Shown: positions 14,400 through 25,278, numbered from the stretch's first letter. The stretch: DNA of 64,000 nt from Ascarosepion bandense (GCA_037127315.1 JBBBDQ010001273.1:2961501-3025500); one strand, 5' to 3'. Program-made: numbers and translations. Notes: generated by a model not told the origin, from the letters alone.

Positions 14400-14400
<1 letters not shown>

Positions 14401-14402
<2 letters not shown>

Positions 14403-14456
14403 TGATCATTTCTCACGCGGTGTAAAATATTTTACGCCGTGTGAGAAGTGACCACT
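14401..14456. repeat. 56-bp near-perfect palindrome
   Basis: Arms agtgatcatttctcacgcgg-tgtaaaat and attttacg-ccgtgtgagaagtgaccact pair over 28 bp with about three mismatches and no spacer. It abuts a (TA)n tract. It could be the fused ends of a deleted DNA transposon or a cruciform-forming site. I found no second copy of the whole palindrome. Confidence 0.75.
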
Positions 14457-14639
14457 TATACACAAATAAATGAATCACATGTCCATAGTGTGGTGGATGT
14501 GGGGACATTGCTCTTGACCAATGCAGGTGCATTGCGAACACAGATTACCCAGAGCTGGAGTAGCACCGAGGAAACGTAGCATTTCGAAACAACCTTTTCG
14601 AGGCTGTCCTCTTTATGCCTTTAAGATGGATTTATCTGC

Positions 14640-14932
14640 AGCAGCATGAAGTCAACAAATACGTCACCTTTGGTGATAATGCACAGCCAGTCGTTGGTTC
14701 GAAAAGTTCAGATTGGTGTATCTGTTCTTTTGTGATGAACGTCTTAGTGGTCGTCTACAGTTTCTAAATGATGATGCTCTGAAGTCGGTCATAGATTAGG
14801 ACAAGAGCCAAATATATGATGAGCTTGTCTGACGCTTCCAGATTTCTGATGAAACACTCTGGCTTCTCTACAAGCGCACAGAGAAGGCGTACAATTTGAG
14901 CAATTGGTTACCCCACATTTTGTCGGTAAACA
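14640..14932 (+). pseudogene. mariner-type transposase N-terminal remnant
   Basis: Translation across small frame breaks shows the order expected of a mariner N-terminal region: a FGDNA block near 14668, a CDERLSGRLQF block (the usual ...RSGRP...) near 14730, then DALKSVID, a helix-turn-helix-like stretch (RFQISDETLWLLYKR), and a SNWLPHIL block corresponding to the WVPHEL motif near 14898. It has in-frame stops and no catalytic domain. The assignment is from recalled family motifs. Confidence 0.6.
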
Positions 14933-14944
14933 ACAAGCAACGAA

Positions 14945-15235
14945 AGTGACAGCCACGTAACACAACTTATTTAGTAACTCACTACCTTGGGTGATGCTTG
15001 AGCTGGCGATTCTTAATAATCCCTTCCCCTTTCCAAATGGTCTATCCGTCAATCGATATCTATCCTCCATATCTTAATAATTTTCACTTCCCACTTTCTC
15101 TTTACAAAATCATATGACGCAACATCTTTATTAACCACCTACCTTGAGTGGCTCTTGATCTGGGGTTTCTTAATAACTACGTTCTGTTTCATAATCCTTT
15201 ACTCATCAATCGATATACATCCTAGATAATAGGAA
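14945..15235. repeat. diverged ~158-bp tandem repeat, two units
   Basis: The blocks 'acacaacttatttagtaact', 'accttgggtgatgcttgagc', 'gattcttaataa' and 'tcaatcgatatctatcct' recur about 158 bp downstream in the same order (from 15114). A third partial unit is at about 15546-15605. The function is unknown. Confidence 0.65.
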
Positions 15236-15239
15236 TAAA

Positions 15240-15520
15240 TAGATTCATCTATCGTCCAGTTTAAACTCCCAGGCTTTTGGACAGGAGTAGCAGTGTCTCC
15301 CTTGTTTTCTGTTTAGAATTGTGTTTCCGGTGCCATCCAAATTATACTTCAACTACCCTTCTAATATCTTCCCCTAATCTCTCAAATTTATACATTCATT
15401 GGGTTCCCGGTTCCTTCTAATGTCTTTTCCTTCTCTTTCACTTGCAGTGAGCACTTGTGTCTTGGGGGCGTTATCGTTTTGCTAGGGGTGAATTGATTAA
15501 AATAAAATATCCTTATATTC
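15240..15520 (+). mobile_element. LINE-A-derived short element, old plus-strand copy
   Basis: The head matches in diverged form: tctatcgtccagtttaaact, then 'tcccttgttttctgtttag' and 'tgtttccgg' near 15300-15330. The tail matches too: 'gcagtgagcacttgtgtc', 'gcgttatcgttttgctaggg', 'gtgaattgattaaaataaaa' near 15445-15510. It carries ~100 bp of extra sequence between head and tail compared with the other monomers. It is much older than the copies at 13.8, 31.5 and 55.4 kb. Confidence 0.6.
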
Positions 15521-16406
15521 TTCACTCTTTAGTTTTACTTCTTACAGTCATGTGACACACCTTATATAGCAAATCTCTACTTTGAGTGACTCTTGGGTCT
15601 TGTTTTTGTTGAACTGAAGAGTTCGCACGTAAATAGAGGACAGGAACAGTGAAATAAAAAAGGACAAAGATGTGTGTTCTCAGCGGATTTCTAGAAACAG
15701 TACAAAGGATTTCTAGAAGCTGTACAAATGATATCTAAAACCTTTACAGATAACTAATGCCTCAGCGAAACAGAAGACTAACTTGAAATAATTAAAAGCG
15801 AACAAGATATTAACGACCTAAGATGTAAGTGTGATAATAAAGACTCAGAAGATGAGCCAAAAGAACTGCGAGGTAAAGATGTAAAGGAAAGCAAGAAGAA
15901 AGTACTAACTTCTAGCTGTGAGGTGACAAAATTCATAGTTTACATCAAAAGAAACAGTCCAAGCTATTATATGTAGGGGACGTCAAAATCAAGAAGCGAC
16001 AAAAATTTAATTATCATTCTAACAGAGTGCCTCCTTACCGGAGATAAAACGTTGCATATCTATTGCTATCTCACTGGAAATGTTCTGGTGAGCTTTATTT
16101 TCGTCTTGGGTACCATGTTAAACTATATCCACTTGCAAAGCTTAATAATAGCTGTGGTTTCCAGGTTCACCTTGACCCGGGGTGAGAGCCCTTGTTAGGC
16201 TCCCAGTTATGAGTAAGTAGTTAACCCTAAAACTGGGTTCAAAACACTATGAATGTATAAAAATAGATTTTTATCGTAAAAATGTCAGCAATAAATTTCT
16301 GAAAAAAAATAGTATAAATACATTTGATTCTTGGCAAAAAAACCTTTCACAAAAATACATCAATGGAACTTGATATACAAACTGATTTACAAAGAATGCA
16401 TATACT
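15521..16406. other. unassigned sequence
   Basis: Holds the third partial unit of the 158-bp repeat near 15546-15605. Otherwise nothing recognised. Confidence 0.5.
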
Positions 16407-16745
16407 CTTTTTTTTTAATCATTTCACCCCACAGTCTCACTGCCACTGGTGCGCAGGGGTTACATAGAAGAAAAGTGATGAGAAAGAGGGACAGGTTATA
16501 GGAGGTGTCAAGAAGTGGACAAGAGAAGGATGAGAATACTGTTGTAAGGAGAGTGGAGTGGACGGAGAAAAGAGCATCAGAGAAAGGATGCGTGTCACTG
16601 AGACAGGAGATGATTATTGACCTTTCATTTAGATTCTTAATGATTGTAGCTCTCGTGGGAGCAACTGTAAGGAAGGGAATTCCATAGGCGGAAAGTGCGA
16701 GAAAAAAAAGCTGGTAGAGTAGAAGTTGCGGCTACATTCTATTCA
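16407..16745 (-). mobile_element. LINE-A 3' end, 5'-truncated
   Basis: Begins on the plus strand with a T-run (the poly(A) of the minus-strand element) and the tail complement 'aatcatttcaccccacagtc … cactgccactggtgcgcagg'. It runs into the last ~45 codons of the LINE-A frame ('attgtagctctcgtgggagc', 'gggaattccataggcgg', 'gtagagtagaagttgcggc'). It lacks the RT catalytic region. Confidence 0.8.
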
Positions 16746-16786
16746 AATCTAAAAATATTCTCTTATATCATAAAACTCTTGTCGGC

Positions 16787-16832
16787 ATTAAATAACCCAT
16801 TGAGGTTGATATGCTGTAAAACAAAATGAACC
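16787..16832 (+). repeat. short hairpin tail motif, copy 1
   Basis: tcggcattaaataacccatt / gaggttgatatgctgtaaa. Related 45-bp sequences lie at 28403-28449 and 37440-37488. In the 28.4-kb copy, ggcat and atgcc could pair in a small stem. It is probably the 3' end of an unidentified retroelement. Confidence 0.5.
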
Positions 16833-17334
16833 AAAATCCATCATGAAGAATGGGTCCTTAATGATCGTCACTGGCCATTAATGATAGTAAACAGAGGCGT
16901 CTGACTAGTCTTAGTTTGCGATAACAAACAAGAGACACTAGATTAGATAGAATCCATATTTACTACTAGATGCATATTCAGTAGTTTATGCCATATGGTG
17001 TTCCGTGAAGTCATGTAAGCAGGGTAGACTAATTGTGATTCTATAATGGTGTTCACGTGTAATGTTTTATATCACATTACCGTTGACTGGCGACTGCTAT
17101 GTTGCACTGTTTCGTAAATTTTACGCTCATTCATAGGCGACATATACCCACAAAATGAGGGATTATTGAAACGGGATACAGGACCGCATTATTGGGCTCA
17201 ATCGTCCCGGAAGTAGTTTGAGGAACATCCTAGAGGTTTTTACAGGTGATAAAGCAAACGCATTCGCCTAGAGGGATCCTCGTTAAGCCTTTATGGAACG
17301 TGGCATGGTAGGAGTGTTTGTATGTCAGACTGTC
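16833..17334. other. unassigned sequence
   Basis: No gene or repeat recognised. Confidence 0.5.
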
Positions 17335-17625
17335 ACTCAGTCTGTGAAGTGCCATACGTGATACACGCTTGGACGATCATGTCTCGAAAGAGACTTGGCT
17401 GACTAGGCAGAAGATTATCCCGCAGTAGGTTGCCATTGCTTTCCGCGGTAGACTAGTTGCTAGCCAAGACTATAAAACCCAATCTGTCCTGTTATTTAAC
17501 TCATAACTGTAGGGAAGGGATAAATTAATACCTTTTCCAAGGGTATCTGCGCGTAAGAGTATTCAACTGGGTATTCGACTGGTACTTGAAATCGGCTCCT
17601 CAATTTCTCGTTCCGTATATCCCCA
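17335..17625 (-). repeat. tRNA-derived SINE, near full length
   Basis: Complement of the consensus, from 'gtgccatacgtgatacacgc' through the catgtctc-gaaa-gagacttg hairpin, 'cccgcagtaggttgccattg', 'gcggtagactagttgc', 'aacccaatctgtcctgttat' and the tRNA-like head (ggtacttgaaatcggctcc, tttctcgttccg). The Pol III boxes are decayed. Confidence 0.85.
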
Positions 17626-18040
17626 GACTGTAACCCACCCCCAATCAAAGATCTCATCAATTGTAGTAATCTACTGTATGAATTTTGGCGCGACAGATTA
17701 TTTTGAATTACGCCAATTGCATTTGAACATTTTTCTTTGCTAATATTTTTGAATTTTCGTATCATCAGTGAGTTAGAAAAATATGTGTGGCTGTCCCTTT
17801 TTACTGGCAAAACCATGTATGAATATCATTATTATGGCAATTTTGAACTGTTGTGATAAAAAATGCCAGAGTACGTGAAAGAGCAAAATAGAAAGTGAAT
17901 AAAGGAAAAATACATTTAAAAGTTTACACTAAACAGCTTCTTATAACAGTCAGGATTTCACAAAATATTCCGTAATTTTACGAAATTAGTAAACTCGCGA
18001 ATACCCCTCATATCCTCTTTATTATAATAAATAAAACCGT

Positions 18041-18115
<75 letters not shown>

Positions 18116-18199
18116 GCAGCAATATTTCATTTAAACATGTTTTGTTAAAACCGACCGACAAGGAAGATTTTATTTATTTTTGATTTAATTTTTCCAGTA
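17626..18199. repeat. (AT)n microsatellite within unassigned sequence
   Basis: A long TA tract, interrupted once, spans about 18036-18113. The remainder holds no recognisable feature; a 106-codon minus frame at 17496-17816 overlaps the SINE and is not credible as a gene. Confidence 0.8.
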
Positions 18200-18800
18200 T
18201 TCTTACATATTTCCCTTTTGACTTTTTTTTGAGAAAAGGAATGTAAAAATGTTATATAATTTTTTTACTTTCCAAGCGCTTTCAGTCTATTTACAGGCCA
18301 TTTTCAAAGATTTTTTTATGTGATGTCATTACGTTTCCATGTTTGACTCTAATGTGACTTTTTTGTGTTTTGGTGCTTTTGGAAAAGAAGAGTTATTTAA
18401 AGTTATCACGTGATGCCTGCGACTAGGCATGGCGTGAGCGTCTGTCTATTAAAAAAAACTTTCGGAACTCTATTTTTACTGTTAAATAATGTAAGGTTGA
18501 CGGTAGGAGAAAATGGTTTTATATGTAGTGCCTCTCTTATAGCAATGTGCCTTTGATATTGTGATTTAAATAGTATTTTTGTATTTTCAACCAAAATTTT
18601 TCGTAAGGGTTCTTGTAAGTTATGGGCTAATAAATAATTTTTTATTGCACTATTATTACCAGATTGATGGCAAGTAAGTCGTCTATTCAAGGAATTGGAA
18701 GTATGACCAATATAGGTAATTGATTTATGACGAAGAACACAATCTTGTAAGAACATTCATACCATACACTATATTAGTCATCGCGAGTTGAGATTTGATG
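18200..18800 (-). pseudogene. Penelope-like element, GIY-YIG endonuclease end
   Basis: A minus-strand frame of 116 codons (18756 to 18406) carries ITYIGHTSNSLNRRL, matching the GIY-YIG core (Tyr, then YIG, then Arg). Further on, ENTKIL and REALHIK supply the Glu region, as in the C-terminal endonuclease of Penelope-like retroelements. No reverse transcriptase is visible upstream, so the copy is 5'-truncated. Past the stop, minus-strand blocks 'gcaggcatcacgtgataa' and 'atggcctgtaaatagactg' look like the 3' UTR; the first recurs near 38.8 kb. The nuclease normally nicks target DNA for template-primed reverse transcription. Confidence 0.75.
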
Positions 18801-19752
18801 GGTTTATTATTAAACTTTGCTCTTTTACATTTTCTATAAAATGTTATAAATATTATTTCCCTCCTGTCACGCACTCGGGGAGAGAGACAACAGCGAGGCA
18901 GCGTCGACTCAAAAATCTCTTTACTACCAGTTATGAAACCTCTAGCAGTGTGTTTGCCTTATCATTTTATTACTTTGCAATAACTATGTTTCCGAGTATA
19001 TATAGTTCGGATTTGTAGACACATCAATATATATGTTACCGTCATTTTAGACGGCATATAAATAATTTGTCGTCGTTTTTGACGGCACGGGCCTACTCGC
19101 ATATATAAGATACCGTAACGGTATGCTCATGAATCTTTGAACTCGGTATGAATCTGCTAAGTTACAGTGACAAATTCTTTACACTAAAACTATCAACGCT
19201 CTATTCATGCCGATATTGAGTATTGAGCACTTTACGATAAAAAATGTGCTTGCCAAAATAACATTTATCAGTAAAACTACTGTAAATAATCAACAATCTT
19301 GGCGCCAAAACTACCACATCTCAACACTATATATATATTGGAAAGGTTCTAGTACGAAAAATTCTACGAACGGACAAGTTAAAAATCGGTAAGATTGTAC
19401 CATCTGGTAAACTGAATTTTCGCTTGCAAAATTTTTGTCAAATGTAAAATTCCATTGATTTCAGGAATTGATAAGGCTCCCCATAGATTAGCGAAAGCCA
19501 TAACAAAAAAAATTACACCACTCATTGGAACAATGAACACTTCATTAAGTAAAAATTCAGTGAGCCTGGTTGAGAAAATGTGGTTTGTTTAGATGTTAAA
19601 TCCCTTTTTACCAATATTCTTCTCAATAAATACTTAATGAAAAAAGAAAACGTTCTTCAATCAAAAATAAGCATCACCATACCAATAGTTAAAATTATAA
19701 AAAAATTGCCGACCGCAATGTTAGTTCCCTTTTAAAAATGACTTCATCCCTC

Positions 19753-19789
<37 letters not shown>

Positions 19790-19867
19790 TAAATAAGACG
19801 GTTGATTTTATTTATCACGTCAGATTTTATTACTTACACTGTTTTTAGTGAATGCTTGTATTTCAGT
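18801..19867. other. unassigned sequence, possible old LTR
   Basis: Includes a start-like 'tgtcacgcactcggggagag' at 18867, a TATA-like tatatatag near 18995 and two small stems (ccgtcattttagacgg at 19039; gtcgtcgtttttgacggc at 19069). These hint at a decayed LTR or leader, but no second copy is available to test it. (CA)n(TA)n lies at 19756-19790. Confidence 0.35.
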
Positions 19868-20255
19868 AAACACTTCGTTTATTCATTATACAGTATACTT
19901 GTTTATTTTTACCTACCAGCCTGAATATTCGATAAATATTATTCGAGAAATATATGCGCTCTTCAAACAGGATTCGAACCTGCGTTCCCCTAGGGAAAAC
20001 TGCCATTAGATCTGACGTGTTTCGTTTACAATAACTGGCTACGAAACTGGTCACGAAACTGGCCAGATATGTCTATTTCAAGTGACTGAAAAAAAATGGA
20101 GTTTGGCGGTACAATTCGATTTAATGACGTTTTCTCCTAGGAGAACGCAGGGTCAAATCCTGTCAGAGAGAGCATATTTTTGTCTAATAAAATTTATCGA
20201 GTATTCAGGCCACTAGACGTAAAAATAAATTTACTGATTAATAAGTAAACGGAGC
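19868..20255. repeat. palindromic pair of tRNA-like units
   Basis: Two ~135-bp arms face each other around a ~105-bp spacer. The left arm holds 'caggattcgaacctgcgttc … ccctagggaaaactgcca' and 'cctgaatattcgataaatat'. The right arm, read on the minus strand, holds 'caggatttgaccctgcgttc … tcctaggagaaaacgtca' and 'cctgaatactcgataaattt'. Read outward, each arm carries a B-box-like ggttcgaatcctg and a variable-loop-like ccctagggg stem, as in a tRNA 3' half. This looks like a tRNA-derived SINE inserted as, or rearranged into, an inverted pair. Confidence 0.65.
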
Positions 20256-20334
20256 GTCTAATCAAATACGAGTATCCACTAAAAGTAACGTTTAAGTAAT
20301 TTATATATATGTGTGTGGGGTAGGGGGTGCGTCC

Positions 20335-20545
20335 GTTGTAGTGCAGTAGATATCGGCTCAGAACAAGAAATTGGAGAAAATAGCAGGACAGATTCTGTTG
20401 TATAGTTGCATGGTTGGCAAGCAGTTTATCTCAAAAAATAATAGCAACCTACTGCATGGAAATTTTCTGCCCAGCCAGTCATGTTTCTTTCGAGACAAGA
20501 TGACCCAAGCGTATATCACGTATGGCATTTAACTGACTGATATAT
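20335..20545 (+). repeat. tRNA-derived SINE, internally deleted
   Basis: The head 'gtagtgcagtagatatcggctcagaacaag' region (20337-20366) keeps the tRNA-like 5' part. Then a ~100-bp deletion joins it to the body at 'aaatagcaggacagattctg', followed by 'tggcaagcagtttat', 'caacctactgcatgg', a hairpin with TTTC loop and 'atcacgtatggcatttaact'. The B box is lost in the deletion. Confidence 0.8.
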
Positions 20546-21099
20546 ATATATATATATATATATTTGTGTGTATGAGAGAGAGAGAGAGACCATGTGCAAT
20601 TTAGCGAGTACTATGTCAGTTTCTTGCATCATTTTCAATTTGTGCGTTCATCATTTCCTCTCGGCCAACTCACCGTATATTTCTTATTGATAGGATCCTT
20701 AAACGGTTCTATTACGGTGAAATGACTGAGGGGAAACGACTTGCGTAAATTGAGGTATAAGATTTACATCACGAACACGGTGACAAAGGCCAATAACATG
20801 CAAAATCATCTATCCTGGAATACACCAGATCACAGTGGCAAGCAAGACTATGAAGGCATTCGTGTTGAGCATTACAAAAGCTCAAGAATGGCTTTGATGT
20901 TGATCGCCTTTAGAATTTTGGCACAGAGTTTGATCTCACATGTAATGAAAAGTGTCGCGTCTGTCTAAGTAGGGCAAGGCTCAAAGATCCACACTCAAAC
21001 AGAAGTTATTCACGATCGACACGTTATGCGGCATTTCTCGTTGGACGGAAGGAATATTTGTATTTAGGGAGTAAAAAATTCTCTTCTCTCAGAAACATG

Positions 21100-21100
<1 letters not shown>
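20546..21100. other. unassigned sequence
   Basis: Starts with (AT)n and a short GA tract. A 75-codon plus-strand frame at 20741 has no recognisable domain. Confidence 0.5.
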
Positions 21101-21144
<44 letters not shown>

Positions 21145-21396
21145 AGCTATCTATCTAGCTATCTATGTGTGTGTGTGTGTGTGTGTGCGTTCATATACTA
21201 ATAGGAACATATTATGATAGATATGAACAGTGTGAACAATATATATATATATTCGTTTTTATCTATCCAGCTATATATCTATATATTTAGCTATGCATCA
21301 CACTGTTCATATCTATCACAATCTGTTCCTATTAGTATATGAACACACACACACACACGCACACACACACAGACACACACACACATATATATATAT

Positions 21397-21434
<38 letters not shown>
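21101..21434. repeat. microsatellites enclosing a long inverted repeat
   Basis: (AT)n, (CTAG/CTAT)n and (GT)n tracts lie to the left, with (CA)n, (TA)n and (GATA)n to the right. Between them, 'gttcatatactaataggaac…gatagatatgaacagtgtga' at 21189-21235 is repeated inverted at 21300-21347, with about 65 bp between arms. The whole block is close to a 330-bp imperfect palindrome, GT/CA tracts included. Confidence 0.85.
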
Positions 21435-22127
21435 CTTTTTGCGTTTGTACCGATTTATTACACTTAGATTAAAACTTCAGCATAGCCACATACACAAAAT
21501 CTATGTCCTAACTGATCGATTTAACCATCTATCAATCAGTCTCTTTACATACTTGTACACATATATCTCCTCCTCTGCACAATAAAACGAAAACTAAATT
21601 TATCTATGACTTTTTCGTATCGAATCCGAAGTAAATACTTGGGTATCTAATTACTATTTTATAGCTTTTAGCTGACAAGTCGTAAATAAAGCCCGCTTTT
21701 CAGTGTATTTGGCGATTTCTTTCACTGGACCAGCCACCGGGCCGCTCCTCTTAAAACATTCGACCCCACGAGTCATGCCACTGTCCCCACCTCCTGGTCT
21801 GCATACTGCAAACAAGTTTTTGATTAATTCAGTGTTATAGCCGAGCGGAATGATTCATTGAAGATTATTGCATCGTTGTATGTTTGTTCGTTCGATGCTT
21901 CTTGTTTAAATGTCCATTTACTTGTGATTTTTTAGACAATAATTTTTTTTCTCCATTTAGTTCGAGTTTGTGCTTCGGTAACTTTTGCTAACAGTTTCCT
22001 TGAATCTAAAGTATTAAATCTCGCTTCTTTAAAAGGTTTATTAATTTATTAGCTCTGTTCGTGAAAGGAAACGAATACCTATGAGATTTTTCTTAAAAAG
22101 CAAAGAAACATACATTTTAAAATATCA
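21435..22127. other. unassigned sequence
   Basis: No gene or repeat recognised. Confidence 0.5.
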
Positions 22128-22405
22128 GGCAGTCAGTTTAGTGCCATACGTGATACACACTTGGCCGATCATGTCTCGAAAGAGACATAACTGACTAAGG
22201 AGAAGATTTTCCCGAAGTAATTCGCTGCTACATTCTGAGGTAGACTGGTTGTCAACCAATGTTATACAACCCAATCTGTCCTGTTATTTAACCCATAGCT
22301 GGAGAGAAGAGACGGATTAATACGTTCCCCAGAGTTATTTGTGCGTAAGTGAATGCTATGAATTCAACTGAAATCCTAACTTCGCTCTCCAATTTCTCGT
22401 TCAGA
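22128..22405 (-). repeat. tRNA-derived SINE, near full length
   Basis: Complement of the consensus: 'agtgccatacgtgatacaca', hairpin catgtctc-gaaa-gagacat, 'gaggtagactggttgtcaac', 'cccatagctggagagaagag', 'gcgtaagtgaatgctatg', then head 'aattcaactgaaatcctaac' and 'caatttctcgttc'. Confidence 0.85.
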
Positions 22406-22439
22406 TACATAAGTAGTTTTAATTAATATCGTTATTTTA

Positions 22440-23275
22440 TCTAATAAAGTTATTAAATGAAAATATATTTACGAATCAAATTTGAAGAAATTAATGCAAA
22501 TCATTTCGCCCGAAGAATTTTAATTTCTTTTTGTTAGTGGTTAAACATTCCGATTTTTGTAAGTATGGTCGTCCATAAATGACATTATTATTAAAAGATC
22601 ACGTGTGTTAAGGATTATCCCCACGTCTCCGGAAAAAAGACAAAACTTTATTTTGGGATTTGTGCAATTCTTTTTGATTTCATTATTCATTCTTGTGTTT
22701 CATCGTGATTAAGTCCCAATAGGCCTTGTAAAGTCTCCCTTCAAAATTTTAAAGTATCTTTTTGATTTCTATTGCACTAAATATTTTCATGTCAATTCTG
22801 GTCCACCATACTTATCATTTCAATACGTCAGACTGTTATTAATCAATCAATATGTCAGAAAAACAAGACCTCCGTGATTAAGGAATACTTGTATTCAACG
22901 TTCCATGCTATTAGTAAAAAAATTGTTTCAAATTAGATTAATTTAACACTAAATTTACCAGTTTTCCTCAAATAATGTCACAAATGTGGATTTCAATTTT
23001 GAAAGATTTTTAAAACCGTGAATTAACTTTTGTTTACAAAGGTGTCTTTGTGTTCAAAATAGCCGATTTTAATGGTTTAACCGAGAACAACCAAAAAGTT
23101 GAGATTTCAATCAATACAATCTTATTTGAAATACACCAAAGTATTTTGAATAATAGAAATAGTAAATTTAATCTGTTAGTTTTCAATTAAGATTAAAATT
23201 AAAGCTTCAATAAAGCTTTTTCATTTATCAATATTAATTTCTAAAATTTGAGAATAAAAAATTAGAGGAAGTACC
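22440..23275 (-). mobile_element. AT-rich TIR element, copy E
   Basis: The minus strand reads from the head near 23275 (aactaggtacttcctctaat) through 'aaagcttta…ttaattttaatc', 'aaaatactttggtgtatttc', 'gtgacattatttgag' and 'ggggataatccttaaca' near 22610. It contains a cacgtgatct-like block matching copies B and C. The tail half is lost or decayed. Confidence 0.55.
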
Positions 23276-24633
23276 TAGTTTTAAGAATATAAAAATAATT
23301 TTGTAGAATTAAAACAACTGTATGCTGCGCAAAGATTTTTTTCTTTTTCTTTTTTTTTAAGTATTTTAAATTATTTTCCATTACGAATTTTATTGTCCAA
23401 TTCAATTGGATCTTAAAAAAATATTTTAAATGTTTTACTGGAGAAGAACATAATTTCCGAAACATTAAATTTCATACATATGTTATACTCTTTTTATTCA
23501 CAATTTTATTGTATAAAACCAGTTTGTTTTTGTCAAATAATATGGAATATATGACACTATAATTGATACACCCACGTAGAAGAGAAAACTGGGCTCTTTG
23601 AAGTCAAATCTTCTAAACGATACCCACTTGACTGAAGGGGAATGGAAGAGTAAATGAGTAGATGAGAACAGCAAAACGACATACATAGAGTATATCTGGT
23701 TGCTGGTCTATGTTATCTCCCGCTTGAGATCGGGGAAGTCAGCACTAGTTTTACCTAGGTGGTAAGCAGAGTGTCCTTCGTATAGTTACAATGCAATCGC
23801 CTACTTTTTGTATTGCCAATCACATGCCGTGATGAGTTGATGGACAGTGAACAGGAGATAGGGAAAGAGAGAATAGATGATTTTTTAGACTAACATGTCA
23901 GAAGTTGTCACAAGTGTTACGTGCCTATCTATCCCGAGTGAGAAAGTGAAAACCTGGAAAAAACATTTTGGAAACAGGGATCTTGGTTATGTTTTATAGT
24001 CGTGACATTAATTTTTTTAATTTTGTCAACTTGTAGCTTGTCTATTCCAGTTTCTTGTTCACAGCGTGGCTAAGGTATATGGTGACACAATGTAGGATTA
24101 CCATTCACCGGTCAGTGAAAAGCTGGACTTGGTTCTTCACTAGTGATTATTTGTTTCTCCTTAGTCATTTCGTATGAAGTGAACGTTCTTTCTTTGGCCA
24201 AACACATTTCGGCCTGTTTCATTTTAGTTTCCCTTTGCATATATAAATCAAACATTTGTTACGCTTTGCAAATTTATTTTATTATTTTCTATTTTTTCAT
24301 TTCGGCCACACGTAAATAGTGACCTTTGCAGTATAAGGGGTTAAAAGTCAGCACATGATTTCCTATCTTGACCCGGCCACTGTGATACATGTAAAATAAT
24401 CGTTTCGCTTCTCGTTGGCGAAAAAGAGAGAGAAAGAGAAAAAAACAAGAAAAGAAAATTGAGTAAATATGGATATGTTATTAGTACGTGTAAAATTCGT
24501 TGATTGGTGCATACAATGAGGAGACTGCACGGCGCCTTTGTATATTGATCTGAGACAGGAAAAATATTGTGCAGGAGAAATAACACGCCTTGGATACAAT
24601 CAGACGCACGTACATACACGCTCATGCACATGC
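23276..24633. other. unassigned AT-rich sequence
   Basis: No recognisable gene. 'ggccaaacacatttcggcc' at 24198-24216 is a small inverted repeat. Confidence 0.5.
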
Positions 24634-24740
24634 AGATAGATAGATAGATAGATAGATAGTTAGATAGATAGATAGATAGAAACCAATTAGGATACTTAGA
24701 TAGGACTAAGATAGATATATAGATATATATATACATATAT
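24634..24740. repeat. (GATA)n / (TA)n microsatellite
   Basis: GATA units with one interruption to about 24680, then a TA/GATA mixture to 24740. Minus-strand open frames here give Tyr/Ile/Ser-Leu repeats only. Confidence 0.9.
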
Positions 24741-24840
24741 ATTGTCTGAAATTCGCAAGAGCATGAAACCCAGGGTCACAAACTCACACCTATCTAACTG
24801 AATATGTCAGCTCTATCACTGATATTGAGCGCTTACAAAT

Positions 24841-25130
24841 AAGCCAGTCAGTTATGTGCCAGACGTGAAACACGCTTGGGCGATCATGTCTCGAAAGAGA
24901 CATGACTGGCTGGGCAGAAGATTATCCCGCAGTAGGTTGCCATTGCTTTCTGCGGTAGATTGGTTGCCAGCCAAGGCTATAGAACCCAATCTGTCCTGTT
25001 ATTTAACCCATAACTGGAAGAAATAGACGGATTAATACCTTTCCCAGTGGTATTTGCGCGTAAGTGAATGCAATGAATTCGGCTGAAATTCGAACTTGGC
25101 TTCTCGATTTCTCGTTCCGAGCCGATTCGA
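24841..25130 (-). repeat. tRNA-derived SINE, best full-length copy
   Basis: Read on the minus strand: tRNA-like head (tcggctcggaacgagaaatc; gaagccaagttcgaatttca with a B-box-like gttcgaattt), a middle block (cattcacttacgcgcaaata, ggttaaataacaggacagat), 'tggcaaccaatctaccgcag', 'caacctactgcgggataatc', a perfect 20-bp hairpin (plus strand catgtctcgaaagagacatg at 24885-24904) and the terminal 'cacataactgactgg'. About 285 bp. Transcription is presumably by Pol III from the head. Confidence 0.9.
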
Positions 25131-25200
25131 AATAATAACGGGCATATATTATATATAAATAATATAATATATACAACAAATTGCATATATATATATTCAT

Positions 25201-25204
<4 letters not shown>

Positions 25205-25277
<73 letters not shown>
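25205..25277. repeat. (CA)n(TA)n microsatellite
   Basis: Compound dinucleotide tract directly following the SINE and a TA-rich spacer. Confidence 0.95.

Positions 25278-25278
<1 letters not shown>

Noticed and set aside
17496..17816. 106-codon minus-strand frame
   Set aside because: Largely overlaps a tRNA-derived SINE; frame is incidental.
19960..20010. Functional tRNA gene
   Set aside because: Only the 3'-half-like part with a B box is seen; no acceptor-stem pairing or anticodon arm could be established, and a mirrored copy lies nearby.
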